Assembly (NCBI RefSeq): GCF_051535215.1
Contig: NZ_JBPPLY010000016.1
Span: 5,036 to 69,035 of the forward strand
Length of the DNA stretch: 64,000 nucleotides
Direction: 5' to 3'
Source: Nitrobacter sp051535215
GTDB lineage: Bacteria; Pseudomonadota; Alphaproteobacteria; Rhizobiales; Xanthobacteraceae
Program-made: the position numbers and the translations under genes
Shown here: positions 46,623 to 55,225 of the stretch, piece after piece
Layout of the letters: every line of letters starts with the position of its first letter
Numbering within the stretch: position 1 is the first letter of the stretch
Notes under the pieces: generated by a model
Seen by the model: the letters and a program-made list of their open reading frames with translations, nothing else
Databases searched by the model: none
What the model was told of the DNA's origin: nothing

Positions 46623-49580
46623 ATGTCTCGCCAGAACGCGAATGCAGCATTTGCCCTTTCCTCGTTCCTGCATGGCCCCAACGCCTCCTACATCGACGGT
46701 CTTTACGCCCGCTACGAAAACGATCCAGCCTCGGTCGATGCCGAGTGGCAGGAGTTTTTCAAAAGCCTGACGGACGCTCCCGAGGACGTCCGGAAGAACG
46801 CGGAAGGGCCGTCCTGGGAGAAGGCGAATTGGCTGCCCGCGCCGCAGGACGACCTCACCTCCGCGCTCGACGGCAACTGGGCTCAGGTCGAACAGTCCGT
46901 CGGCGCCAAGGTGCAGGCAAGGATACAGGCGAACGATTCGGCGCTGGCCGGCGTCGAGGTCCACCAGGCCACCCGCGATTCGGTTCGCGCACTGATGCTG
47001 ATCCGGGCCTATCGCATGCGCGGTCATTTCCATGCCCGGCTCGATCCGCTCGGTCTCGATCCTGCGCGGGACCACGAAGAACTCGATCCCCGCGTCTACG
47101 GCTTCACCGACGCCGACATGGATCGCAAGATCTTTCTCGACCATGTCCTCGGCCTCGAATACGGCACGCTGCGCGAGATCGTGGCGATCTGCGAGCGTAC
47201 CTATTGCCAGACGCTCGGCGTCGAGTTCATGCACATTTCGAACGGCGCGCAGAAAGGCTGGATCCAGGAGCGCATCGAGGGACCGGACAAGGAAATCAGC
47301 TTCACGCCGGAAGGACGCCGCGCGATCCTCAAGAAGCTCGTCGAGGCGGAGGGCTTCGAGAAGTTCTGCGACGTCAAGTTCACCGGCACCAAACGTTTCG
47401 GCCTCGACGGCGCCGAATCGCTGATTCCGGCGCTGGAGCAGATCATCAAGCGAGGCGGCAATCTCGGCGTCAAGGAAATCGTGATCGGCATGCCGCACCG
47501 CGGACGGCTGAACGTGCTGACGCAAGTGATGGGCAAGCCGCACCGCGCGCTGTTCCATGAATTCAAGGGCGGCTCGGTCAATCCCGACGCCGTGGAAGGC
47601 TCGGGCGACGTCAAGTATCACCTCGGCGCCTCAAGCGACCGCGAGTTCGACAACAACCGGATTCACCTGTCGCTGACCGCCAACCCCTCGCACCTCGAGA
47701 TCGTCGATCCGGTGGTGCTGGGCAAGGTGCGCGCCAAGCAGGACCAGCACGGCGATCCACCCGACCAGCGCAACTCGGTCCTGCCGCTCCTGATGCACGG
47801 CGACGCCGCCTTCGCCGGGCAAGGTGTCGTGGCGGAATGCTTTGCGCTGTCGGACCTCAAGGGCTACCGCACTGGCGGGTCGATCCACTTCATCGTCAAT
47901 AACCAGATCGGCTTCACCACCTATCCGCGCTACTCGCGCTCATCGCCCTATCCGTCCGACGTCGCGAAGATGATCGAAGCGCCGATCTTCCACGTCAACG
48001 GCGACGATCCGGAAGCCGTGGTGTTCGCCGCCAAGGTTGCGACCGAATTCCGGCAGAAATTCCACAAGCCGGTCGTGATCGACATGTTCTGCTATCGCCG
48101 GCACGGCCACAACGAAGGCGACGAGCCGTCGTTCACCAACCCAACGATGTACCAGAAGATCGCCGCGCATCCCTCCACGCTGGAACTGTACGCGAAGCGG
48201 CTGACCGCTGACGGCATCATCACCGAGGGCGAGGTCGAGAAGCTGAAAGCCGACTGGCGAGCGCGGCTCGACGCCGAATTCGAGGGCGGCGCCGGCTACA
48301 AGCCGAACAAGGCCGACTGGCTCGACGGCAAGTGGGCCGGCCTCAAGCTCGCCGACCAGGACGAAGAGCCGCGCCGCGGCGTCACTGGCGTCGACGTCAC
48401 GACGCTGAAGGAGATCGGCCGCAGCATCACCCGCGTGCCGGACGGTTTCCGCGTGCATCGCACCGTGCAGCGCTTTCTCGAAAACCGCGCCAAGGCGATC
48501 GAGGGCGGCACCGGCATCGACTGGGCGACGGCGGAGGCGCTGGCGTTCTGTTCGCTGATGCTGGAGGGTCATAACGTCCGTCTGTCCGGTCAGGACAGCG
48601 AGCGCGGCACCTTCTCGCAACGGCATTCCGTGCTGTTCGATCAGCAGGACGAAAGCCGCTACACGCCGTTCAACCATCTCGGCAAGGACCAGGGCCGCTA
48701 CGAGGTCATCAATTCGCTGCTGTCCGAAGAAGCCGTGCTCGGCTTCGAATACGGCTATTCGCTCGCCGAGCCCAATGCTCTCACCATGTGGGAGGCGCAG
48801 TTCGGCGACTTCGCCAACGGCGCGCAGGTGGTGTTCGACCAGTTCATCTCCGCCGGAGAGCGCAAGTGGCTGCGTATGTCGGGTCTCGTCTGCATGCTGC
48901 CCCACGGCTATGAAGGCCAGGGGCCGGAGCATTCGTCTGCACGGCTGGAGCGTTTTCTGCAGATGTGCGCCGAAGACAACATGCAGGTGGTTAATCTCAC
49001 GACGCCCGCCAACCATTTCCACGCGCTGCGCCGGCAGTTGAAACGCCAGATCCGCAAGCCGCTGATCATGATGACGCCAAAGTCGCTGCTGCGTCACAAG
49101 CGGGCGGTATCGCGTCTCGACGAACTCGGCGCCGATACCGCTTTCCACCGCATTTTGTACGACGATGCGGCGATGCTGCCCGACCAGAAAATCAAACTGG
49201 TGGACGACGACAATATCCGCCGCGTCGTGCTGTGTTCCGGCAAGGTCTACTACGACCTCTACGAGGAACGTGAGAAGCGCAACATCGACGACGTCTACCT
49301 GTTGCGGATCGAACAGTTGTATCCAGTGCCGCTGAAGGCCTTGGTGCAGGTCCTCGGCAGCTTCAAGAACGCCGAAATCGTCTGGTGCCAGGAGGAGCCG
49401 CGCAACATGGGCGCGTGGCACTTCATCGAACCCTACCTCGAATGGATTCTCAACCAGATCGGCGCACCCAACAGGCGCCCGCGTTATGCCGGCCGCGCCG
49501 CGTCCGCTGCCACCGCAACTGGATTAATGTCGAAGCATCTTGCGCAACTCAAGGCACTTCTCGAAGAAGCACTTGGATAA
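46623..49580 (+). CDS. sucA: 2-Oxoglutarate dehydrogenase E1 component
   Basis: SucA is the thiamine-diphosphate-dependent decarboxylase of the 2-oxoglutarate dehydrogenase complex. The 985-residue protein has the N-terminal E2-binding segment (ASYIDGLYARYENDPASVD), the first catalytic domain (IGMPHRGRLNVL, HLSLTANPSHLEIVDPVV) and the ThDP region (DMFCYRRHGHNEGDEPSFTNP). The transketolase-like central part and C-terminal domain (FNHLGKDQGRYEVINSLLSE; PHGYEGQGPEHSSARLERF) follow. Length and order are normal for alphaproteobacteria. It precedes sucB by 192 bases. Confidence 0.97.
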   Translation: MSRQNANAAFALSSFLHGPNASYIDGLYARYENDPASVDAEWQEFFKSLTDAPEDVRKNAEGPSWEKANWLPAPQDDLTSALDGNWAQVEQSVGAKVQARIQANDSALAGVEVHQATRDSVRALMLIRAYRMRGHFHARLDPLGLDPARDHEELDPRVYGFTDADMDRKIFLDHVLGLEYGTLREIVAICERTYCQTLGVEFMHISNGAQKGWIQERIEGPDKEISFTPEGRRAILKKLVEAEGFEKFCDVKFTGTKRFGLDGAESLIPALEQIIKRGGNLGVKEIVIGMPHRGRLNVLTQVMGKPHRALFHEFKGGSVNPDAVEGSGDVKYHLGASSDREFDNNRIHLSLTANPSHLEIVDPVVLGKVRAKQDQHGDPPDQRNSVLPLLMHGDAAFAGQGVVAECFALSDLKGYRTGGSIHFIVNNQIGFTTYPRYSRSSPYPSDVAKMIEAPIFHVNGDDPEAVVFAAKVATEFRQKFHKPVVIDMFCYRRHGHNEGDEPSFTNPTMYQKIAAHPSTLELYAKRLTADGIITEGEVEKLKADWRARLDAEFEGGAGYKPNKADWLDGKWAGLKLADQDEEPRRGVTGVDVTTLKEIGRSITRVPDGFRVHRTVQRFLENRAKAIEGGTGIDWATAEALAFCSLMLEGHNVRLSGQDSERGTFSQRHSVLFDQQDESRYTPFNHLGKDQGRYEVINSLLSEEAVLGFEYGYSLAEPNALTMWEAQFGDFANGAQVVFDQFISAGERKWLRMSGLVCMLPHGYEGQGPEHSSARLERFLQMCAEDNMQVVNLTTPANHFHALRRQLKRQIRKPLIMMTPKSLLRHKRAVSRLDELGADTAFHRILYDDAAMLPDQKIKLVDDDNIRRVVLCSGKVYYDLYEEREKRNIDDVYLLRIEQLYPVPLKALVQVLGSFKNAEIVWCQEEPRNMGAWHFIEPYLEWILNQIGAPNRRPRYAGRAASAATATGLMSKHLAQLKALLEEALG

Positions 49581-49772
49581 TTAATTGCGTTGTCATGCCC
49601 GGTGCGCCATCAAGCTTGCGCAGATTGCGTCGGCCTGTCTGCGATGCCGGGTGTCCAAGGTTCTGCATCGCACTCCAGACGCGGGTATCGAGACAGGCGA
49701 GCGAAGCGACGCCGTGCTTCGGACGGATATGGCCCGCCGAGACCGGCGGAGGATTTAAGAAGGGCTGCTCAC

Positions 49773-51062
49773 ATGACTGAGATACGCGTTCCGACGCTCG
49801 GCGAATCGGTAACCGAGGCCACCATCGGCAAATGGTTCAAGAAGACCGGTGACGCCGTGGCTGTCGACGAACCGCTCGTCGAACTCGAGACCGACAAGGT
49901 GACCATCGAAGTGCCTGCGCCCTCAGCCGGCACGCTCGGCGAGATCGTCGCCAAGGACGGCGAGACGGTCGCCGTCGGCGCGTTGCTCGGGCAGATCTCC
50001 GAAGGCGCCGCGCCGGCAAAACCCCCGGCGGCCAAGGCTTCGGCGGGCGTCGCACCTGAAAGCACAACCGGACGTCCGGACCTCAAATCCGATACGACGA
50101 AACCGATCAACGCCGGCCCGGAAGAGCCGCGACCCAGGCCGGAAACCTCGGCGACCTCCGACGCGCCGCTCGCGCCCTCGGTCCGCAAGCTCTCCGCCGA
50201 AAGCGGTATCGATGCTTCCACGGTGCCGGGTTCGGGCAAGGACGGCCGCGTCACCAAGGACGATATGCTGGCCGCGATCGAGAAAGCGGCGTCGGCACCG
50301 ACGCCGGTCAACCAGCCGGCCGCCGCAGTTCAGCTCCGTGCCCCCTCCCCTCCCGACGACGCCGCCCGCGAGGAGCGCGTGAAGATGACTCGGCTGCGCC
50401 AGACAATCGCGCGTCGTCTCAAGGAGGTGCAGAATACCGCCGCGATGCTGACGACCTTCAACGAGGTCGACATGACCAGCGTCATGGCGCTGCGCGCGCA
50501 CTACAAAGAGGTGTTCGAGAAGAAACACGGCTCCAAGCTTGGCTTCATGGGCTTTTTCACCAAGGCCTGCGTTCAGGCGCTGAAGGACATCCCCGCCGTC
50601 AACGCCGAGATCGACGGCACCGATCTGATCTACAAGAACTACTATCACATCGGCGTCGCGGTCGGCACCGACAAGGGTCTGGTCGTGCCTGTGGTGCGGG
50701 ACTGCGACCGCAAGTCGATCGCCGAGATCGAGAAGAGCATCGCCGATTACGGCCGCCGCGCTCGCGACGGCCAGCTCAAGATCGAGGAGATGCAGGGCGG
50801 CACATTTACTATCACCAACGGCGGCATCTACGGCTCGCTGATGTCGACGCCGATCCTGAACGCGCCGCAGGCCGGCATCCTCGGCATGCACAAGATTCAG
50901 GAACGCCCGATGGCGATCGGCGGCAAGGTCGAAATCCGCCCGATGATGTATCTCGCGCTCTCCTATGATCACCGCGTCATCGACGGCAAGGAAGCCGTCA
51001 CCTTCCTTGTGCGCGTCAAGGAATCGCTCGAAGATCCGGCCCGGCTGGTGCTGGACTTATAG
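49773..51062 (+). CDS. sucB: 2-Oxoglutarate dehydrogenase E2 (dihydrolipoyl succinyltransferase)
   Basis: This 429-residue E2 starts at 49773 (TEIRVPTLGESVTEA). One lipoyl domain carries Lys42 in ELETDKVTIEV. A Pro/Ala-rich linker follows (about 78-135), then the E1/E3-binding domain (about 137-178, PSVRKLSAESGIDASTV). The acyltransferase core ends with the catalytic H400 and the DG pair in DHRVIDGKEAVTF. The frame extends upstream to 49590 but without similarity. It is separated from lpd by repeat A and an orphan gene. Confidence 0.97.
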   Translation: MTEIRVPTLGESVTEATIGKWFKKTGDAVAVDEPLVELETDKVTIEVPAPSAGTLGEIVAKDGETVAVGALLGQISEGAAPAKPPAAKASAGVAPESTTGRPDLKSDTTKPINAGPEEPRPRPETSATSDAPLAPSVRKLSAESGIDASTVPGSGKDGRVTKDDMLAAIEKAASAPTPVNQPAAAVQLRAPSPPDDAAREERVKMTRLRQTIARRLKEVQNTAAMLTTFNEVDMTSVMALRAHYKEVFEKKHGSKLGFMGFFTKACVQALKDIPAVNAEIDGTDLIYKNYYHIGVAVGTDKGLVVPVVRDCDRKSIAEIEKSIADYGRRARDGQLKIEEMQGGTFTITNGGIYGSLMSTPILNAPQAGILGMHKIQERPMAIGGKVEIRPMMYLALSYDHRVIDGKEAVTFLVRVKESLEDPARLVLDL

Positions 51063-51070
51063 TGCAGGCT

Positions 51071-51172
51071 GAAGCCTTCCCGCTTCTGATTAAATCAGAA
51101 GCGGGATTCCATGATTTTGATTTGACGCGTTTTCTTCACGCGAACCGGTATCCACTTCGCTCGAAAACGCTC
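51071..51172 (-). repeat. Interspersed repeat A, copy 3 (inverted), with strong hairpin
   Basis: This is the reverse-orientation copy, directly after sucB. Its near end holds a 13-base perfect inverted repeat, CCCGCTTCTGATT/AATCAGAAGCGGG at 51079-51105, around one base, which should act as a stable 3' hairpin for the suc message. The far end (GTTTTCGAGCG on the minus strand) lies just before the orphan gene. Confidence 0.85.
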
Positions 51173-51186
51173 CAGGAAGAAACCAC

Positions 51187-51687
51187 ATGACGCAAATCTT
51201 GCTGAAGTCCGATACCAAGACCACCGAGTTCGGTCATTTGACCTCGATTGATCTGGAGTTGAATGCGGTCATTTTAGAACTGGTTTACCTCGCCTGTTTG
51301 AGCTTCGAGCACGGGGCATCCGCCGCACATATTTATGTCTCCGAATACGGCGGCGAAGTTAGAAGCCTTGCCGGTGAAAATCCCTTCAATGCTCTGGGAT
51401 CTTTCGAAAACGTCTCGAAAAAGTCAGCGGACTGGGTGTTGTCGCGAGCGCTGTTCTACCATGACAACCAGAGGCGACGGGCGAAGGCCGATCAGGAAAA
51501 CGCGAAAGCTGAAGACAAGCATCAACCCGCGATCGAGAAAAAGCTCGGCAACCTCGACAAGGCGCACGCTTTGAGACGAAAGCTGATCACCGACGGAGCC
51601 GATCCCGACGAGGTCAACCGACTGGTCGGCGGATTGCTCTTCGACCAGCGCGCAAAATTGCTCACCGTACCGGACCCAACGGATTGA
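51187..51687 (+). CDS. Orphan protein of unknown function within the TCA block
   Basis: This 166-residue protein has an AGGAAG ribosome site before its ATG. The N-terminal half is mixed (TTEFGHLTSIDLELNAVILELVYLACLSFEHG) and contains a short hydrophobic stretch. The C-terminal half is charged and helical (about 95-145, DNQRRRAKADQENAKAEDKH), with possible coiled coil. I recognise no family. It lies between sucB and lpd, downstream of repeat A copy 3, and its codons look more AT-rich than those of its neighbours, which suggests later insertion. Confidence 0.65.
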   Translation: MTQILLKSDTKTTEFGHLTSIDLELNAVILELVYLACLSFEHGASAAHIYVSEYGGEVRSLAGENPFNALGSFENVSKKSADWVLSRALFYHDNQRRRAKADQENAKAEDKHQPAIEKKLGNLDKAHALRRKLITDGADPDEVNRLVGGLLFDQRAKLLTVPDPTD

Positions 51688-51846
51688 GAAGCACAATTCG
51701 CGCTTCGTATCCGCCGCGGCTCGGCGGCAGCGCCGACAAAACCGCCAACGCGTCGCCTGACTGTTGTTCGACGAAGTCTCCCATGCCCCGGCGGACAATG
51801 CGGATACAAGGTGCGTCACAAGGATTGAAACGACAGGATCGAGACC

Positions 51847-53250
51847 ATGGCGACTTACGACCTCGTTATTATCGGCACCGGCCCCGGAGGTTACGTCTGC
51901 GCCATCCGCGCGGCGCAGCTCGGCATGAAGGTCGCCGTTGTCGAGAAGAATCCAACGCTCGGCGGTACCTGTCTCAATGTCGGCTGCATGCCGTCGAAGG
52001 CGCTGCTGTACGCCTCCGAAACTTTCGAGGAAGCCGGGCACTCGTTCGCGAAAATGGGCATCGGCGTCGATGCGCCGAAACTCGATTTGCCCGCGATGAT
52101 GACCTTCAAGCAGCAGGGCATCGACGGCAACGTCAAGGGCGTCGAATTCCTGATGAAGAAAAACAAGATCGACGTCATCGGCGGCACCGGCAAGATCCTC
52201 GGCACCGGCAAGGTCGAGGTGACCGGCTCCGACGGCACGACCCACACCGTCGAAACCAAGAACATCGTCATCGCCACCGGCTCCGGCGTCGCGAAGCTCA
52301 AGGGCATCGAGATCGACGAGAAACGCATCGTGTCGTCCACCGGCGCATTGTCTCTTGAGAAAGTGCCGGGAAAACTTCTGGTGATCGGCGCCGGCGTGAT
52401 CGGCCTCGAACTCGGCTCGGTGTGGCGCCGCCTGGGCGCGCAGGTGACGGTGGTGGAATTCCTCGACCGCATCCTGCCCGGCATGGACGGTGAGATCGCC
52501 AGGCAATTCCAGCGCATTCTCGAAAAGCAGGGCGTTGCGTTCAAGCTCGGCGCCAAGGTCACGGGCGTCGACTCGTCAGGCAAGACACTGGCGGCGCATG
52601 TCGAACCCGCCGCAGGCGGCGCGGCCGAGACGGTCGAAGCCGACGTCGTGCTCGTTTGCATCGGCCGCACACCCTACACCGACGGCCTTGGCCTGAAGGA
52701 AGCCGGCGTCGCGCTGGACGATCGCGGGCGCGTGGAAATCGACGCGCATTTCTCGACCAGCGTGAAAGGGATTTACGCCATCGGCGACGTCGTGAGAGGG
52801 CCAATGCTGGCGCATAAGGCCGAGGACGAAGGTGTCGCCTGCGCCGAAATTCTCGCCGGGCAGGCCGGCCATGTGAACTACGACGTCATCCCCGGCGTGG
52901 TCTATACCACGCCGGAAGTGTCCTCGGTCGGCAAGACCGAGGAAGAACTGAAACAGGCCGGCACGGCCTATACCATCGGCAAGTTTCCGTTCACGGCCAA
53001 CGGCCGCTCCAAGGTCAACCAGACTACCGACGGATTTGTGAAAATTCTCGCCGATGCGAAAACCGACCGCGTGCTCGGCGTTCACATCATCGGCCGCGAG
53101 GCCGGCGAGATGATCCACGAAGCCTGCGTATTGATGGAATTCGGCGGTTCGGCGGAAGATCTCGCCCGCACCTGCCACGCTCACCCGACGCGATCGGAAG
53201 CCATCAAGGAAGCTGCCCTCGCCGTCGGCAAACGCGCGATCCATATGTGA
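51847..53250 (+). CDS. lpd: Dihydrolipoyl dehydrogenase (E3)
   Basis: This flavoenzyme reoxidises the lipoyl group of the E2 core with NAD. The 467-residue protein has the FAD motif GTGPGGYVCA and the redox-active disulfide C42/C47 in GGTCLNVGCMPSKALL. The NAD motif is GAGVIGLELGSVWRRLG, then YAIGDVVRGPMLAHKAEDEG, and the C-terminal catalytic pair is CHAHPTRSEAIKEA. It ends the mdh-suc-lpd block and may also serve pyruvate dehydrogenase. Confidence 0.97.
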   Translation: MATYDLVIIGTGPGGYVCAIRAAQLGMKVAVVEKNPTLGGTCLNVGCMPSKALLYASETFEEAGHSFAKMGIGVDAPKLDLPAMMTFKQQGIDGNVKGVEFLMKKNKIDVIGGTGKILGTGKVEVTGSDGTTHTVETKNIVIATGSGVAKLKGIEIDEKRIVSSTGALSLEKVPGKLLVIGAGVIGLELGSVWRRLGAQVTVVEFLDRILPGMDGEIARQFQRILEKQGVAFKLGAKVTGVDSSGKTLAAHVEPAAGGAAETVEADVVLVCIGRTPYTDGLGLKEAGVALDDRGRVEIDAHFSTSVKGIYAIGDVVRGPMLAHKAEDEGVACAEILAGQAGHVNYDVIPGVVYTTPEVSSVGKTEEELKQAGTAYTIGKFPFTANGRSKVNQTTDGFVKILADAKTDRVLGVHIIGREAGEMIHEACVLMEFGGSAEDLARTCHAHPTRSEAIKEAALAVGKRAIHM

Positions 53251-53307
53251 TCCTGCTCCGGCGCAAGCCACGCAAGGTGCGCCCGAGATAACGCATAAAT
53301 CTGCTCG

Positions 53308-53904
53308 TCAATGTCCCAGCAGATGCAATGCGTGCGGGACAAACATCCCGATCGCCGTGACCCCGATCCCGGCGAGCGCCAGCAGTCCCGATATCCAGGC
53401 CAGCACTGGCATGCTGGTGATAATGGCGGCCGACGCCAGCACGATGGCGATCTGGAACGCGGCGGACGCCAGTTCGAAGTGATGATATTTCGCCATCGCG
53501 AGATCGCGCGCGTCCTCGGCGTGTTTGGCGCGCTCTGCGAGTTGATCCTGACCCTCGCCGGTGCTCGGATCGGAACGATAATGCGCCGCGCTCTTCTGCC
53601 ACTCGTCGATCTGCTTTTGCAGCGCAGCCCTGGTCGCCTCATCCGCCGCGAGCCGGAGGCTGAGCTTGGCCTGGTCGGCCTGGGTCTGGACCACGGTGCG
53701 GCGGATACTCTTGGCCTGGAAAAAGGCCCAGAGGTTGGAGGACTCCACGTTCTTGCTGATCGATTCGGTCTGGGCGCCCTTACCCAGCGTTTCAGACAAC
53801 GCGAGGCAGAGCGCGATGACGGCGATCAGGAGCGCGATCTTCTTGTTTTCTCCTGACGCATGATGCGTATGCTCGGCATGCTCCATGCTTTCGTGCGCGC
53901 TCAT
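53308..53904 (-). CDS. DUF4337 membrane protein
   Basis: This 198-residue protein has a His-rich acidic start (EHAEHTHHASGENKK), one helix at about 27-43 (ALLIAVIALCLALSETLG), a coiled-coil middle, and two C-terminal helices (about 148-192). The segment NVESSNLWAFFQAKSIRRTV is typical of the DUF4337 family, whose role is unknown. It converges on lpd with 57 bases between. Confidence 0.9.
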   Translation of the reverse strand: MSAHESMEHAEHTHHASGENKKIALLIAVIALCLALSETLGKGAQTESISKNVESSNLWAFFQAKSIRRTVVQTQADQAKLSLRLAADEATRAALQKQIDEWQKSAAHYRSDPSTGEGQDQLAERAKHAEDARDLAMAKYHHFELASAAFQIAIVLASAAIITSMPVLAWISGLLALAGIGVTAIGMFVPHALHLLGH

Positions 53905-54020
53905 TGTCCTCTCCCGCGGCGGTTAGACAGCCCACGATTGACCGGCGGCTTTTTCCACGCAAGTGGCCAACCGATCCTTGCGGCGAATGTCCGCCGGAAA
54001 TCTTGTGGAAGCAGGGGATA

Positions 54021-54989
54021 TCAGGCGCGAGGGTGCGCCGTCTTGTAGACCTCCAACAGCCGCTCGCTGTCGATGCCTGTGTAGATTTGCGTGGTCGAAA
54101 GCGATGCGTGACCTAGCAGTTCCTGGATCGCGCGCAGATCGCCGCCACGGCTCAAGAGATGCGTCGCGAATGAATGGCGCAGCGCATGCGGCGTCGCGCT
54201 GTCGGGCAGACCAAGCGCGCCACGCATCCGCGCCATGACGAGCTGGATGATGCGCGCCTTGAGCGGACCGCCCCGCGCGCCGACGAAGATCGGCCCTTCC
54301 GGAGGCAGCGAATACGGACACATCGCGACATAGTCCTGGATCAGCGCCAGCACGTTCTGCAGCACCGGTACCATCCGCGTCTTGTTGCCCTTGCCGGTGA
54401 CGACCAGAACGTCGCCCGCGCCCGGCTGCGGCACATCGCGACGCTTCAGCCCGAGCGCCTCGGAAATGCGCAAGCCTGATCCGTACAGCAGCGCCATCAC
54501 GGCGGCGTCGCGCGCCCAGATCCAGGGCTCGCGGTCCTCGCCGGCACGCTCGGACGCATCGGCAAAACGCTTCGCTGCGCTCACTTGAATCGGTTTCGGC
54601 AGACTCTTGCCGACCTTCGGGGCACGGACCGCGCCGAGCGCGCCGGCCTTGCCGAGCCCTTCCCGTTCCAGAAATCTGGCGAAAGAGCGCAGGCCCGCCA
54701 GCGCGCGCATCAACGACCGGCCGCCGACATCGTCGGCGCGGCGTGCGGCCATGAAGGCGCGGACATCGCTTGCCTCAAGCGCGGCGAAGCACTTCAGCGT
54801 CACCAACTCACCCCAGTGCTCGCCGAGAAACGCCAGGCATTGCCTGACATCCCGCGCATAGGCCTCGCAGGTCTTGGGGGAGAGCCTTCGCTCGGTCCGC
54901 AGATGTGCAAGCCATCGCACGATTTGCCGCCCCACATCGGGGGCCGCGCAGGCAAGATCGGGTAGCGGCTCTGGAGCGGGCTTGGGCAT
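54021..54989 (-). CDS. xerC: Site-specific tyrosine recombinase XerC
   Basis: XerC, with XerD, resolves chromosome dimers at dif. The 322-residue protein has the N-terminal core-binding SAM-like domain (TCEAYARDVRQCLAFLGEHW) and a catalytic domain. Its motifs are Arg in YGSGLRISEALGL, HALRHSFATHLLSRGG with the H-x-x-R pair, LGHASLSTTQIYTGI with the second His and the nucleophile tyrosine. It starts at 54989. It is divergent from priA, with repeat A between them. The size and position fit housekeeping XerC rather than a phage integrase. Confidence 0.93.
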   Translation of the reverse strand: MPKPAPEPLPDLACAAPDVGRQIVRWLAHLRTERRLSPKTCEAYARDVRQCLAFLGEHWGELVTLKCFAALEASDVRAFMAARRADDVGGRSLMRALAGLRSFARFLEREGLGKAGALGAVRAPKVGKSLPKPIQVSAAKRFADASERAGEDREPWIWARDAAVMALLYGSGLRISEALGLKRRDVPQPGAGDVLVVTGKGNKTRMVPVLQNVLALIQDYVAMCPYSLPPEGPIFVGARGGPLKARIIQLVMARMRGALGLPDSATPHALRHSFATHLLSRGGDLRAIQELLGHASLSTTQIYTGIDSERLLEVYKTAHPRA

Positions 54990-55057
54990 GATTCGTACCC
55001 GTCACGATGATTCCGGCGATTATATCGCGTTGCTTCGTTTATCCTTCGCTAACCCAT

Positions 55058-55152
55058 GGCGTTTTCGAGCGAAACGGAACCCGGTTCGCGTCAAGAAAAC
55101 GCGTCAAATCAAAATCATGGAGTCCCGCTTCCATCAGAAGCAGGGGCCTCTA
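55058..55152 (+). repeat. Interspersed repeat A, copy 4
   Basis: This copy runs GCGTTTTCGAGCG ... GGTTCGCGTCAAGAAAACG ... CCCGCTTC ... GGGGCCTCTA. It lies in the divergent xerC/priA interval (54990-55225), which otherwise shows only the probable promoters and no gene. Confidence 0.8.
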
Positions 55153-55225
55153 AACCGGCGGCTGGCTTCCGGCTGCAACGCCAACTACCTTTAGCCCCGC
55201 ATCCCACTCGAGCCCGATTCTTCGG

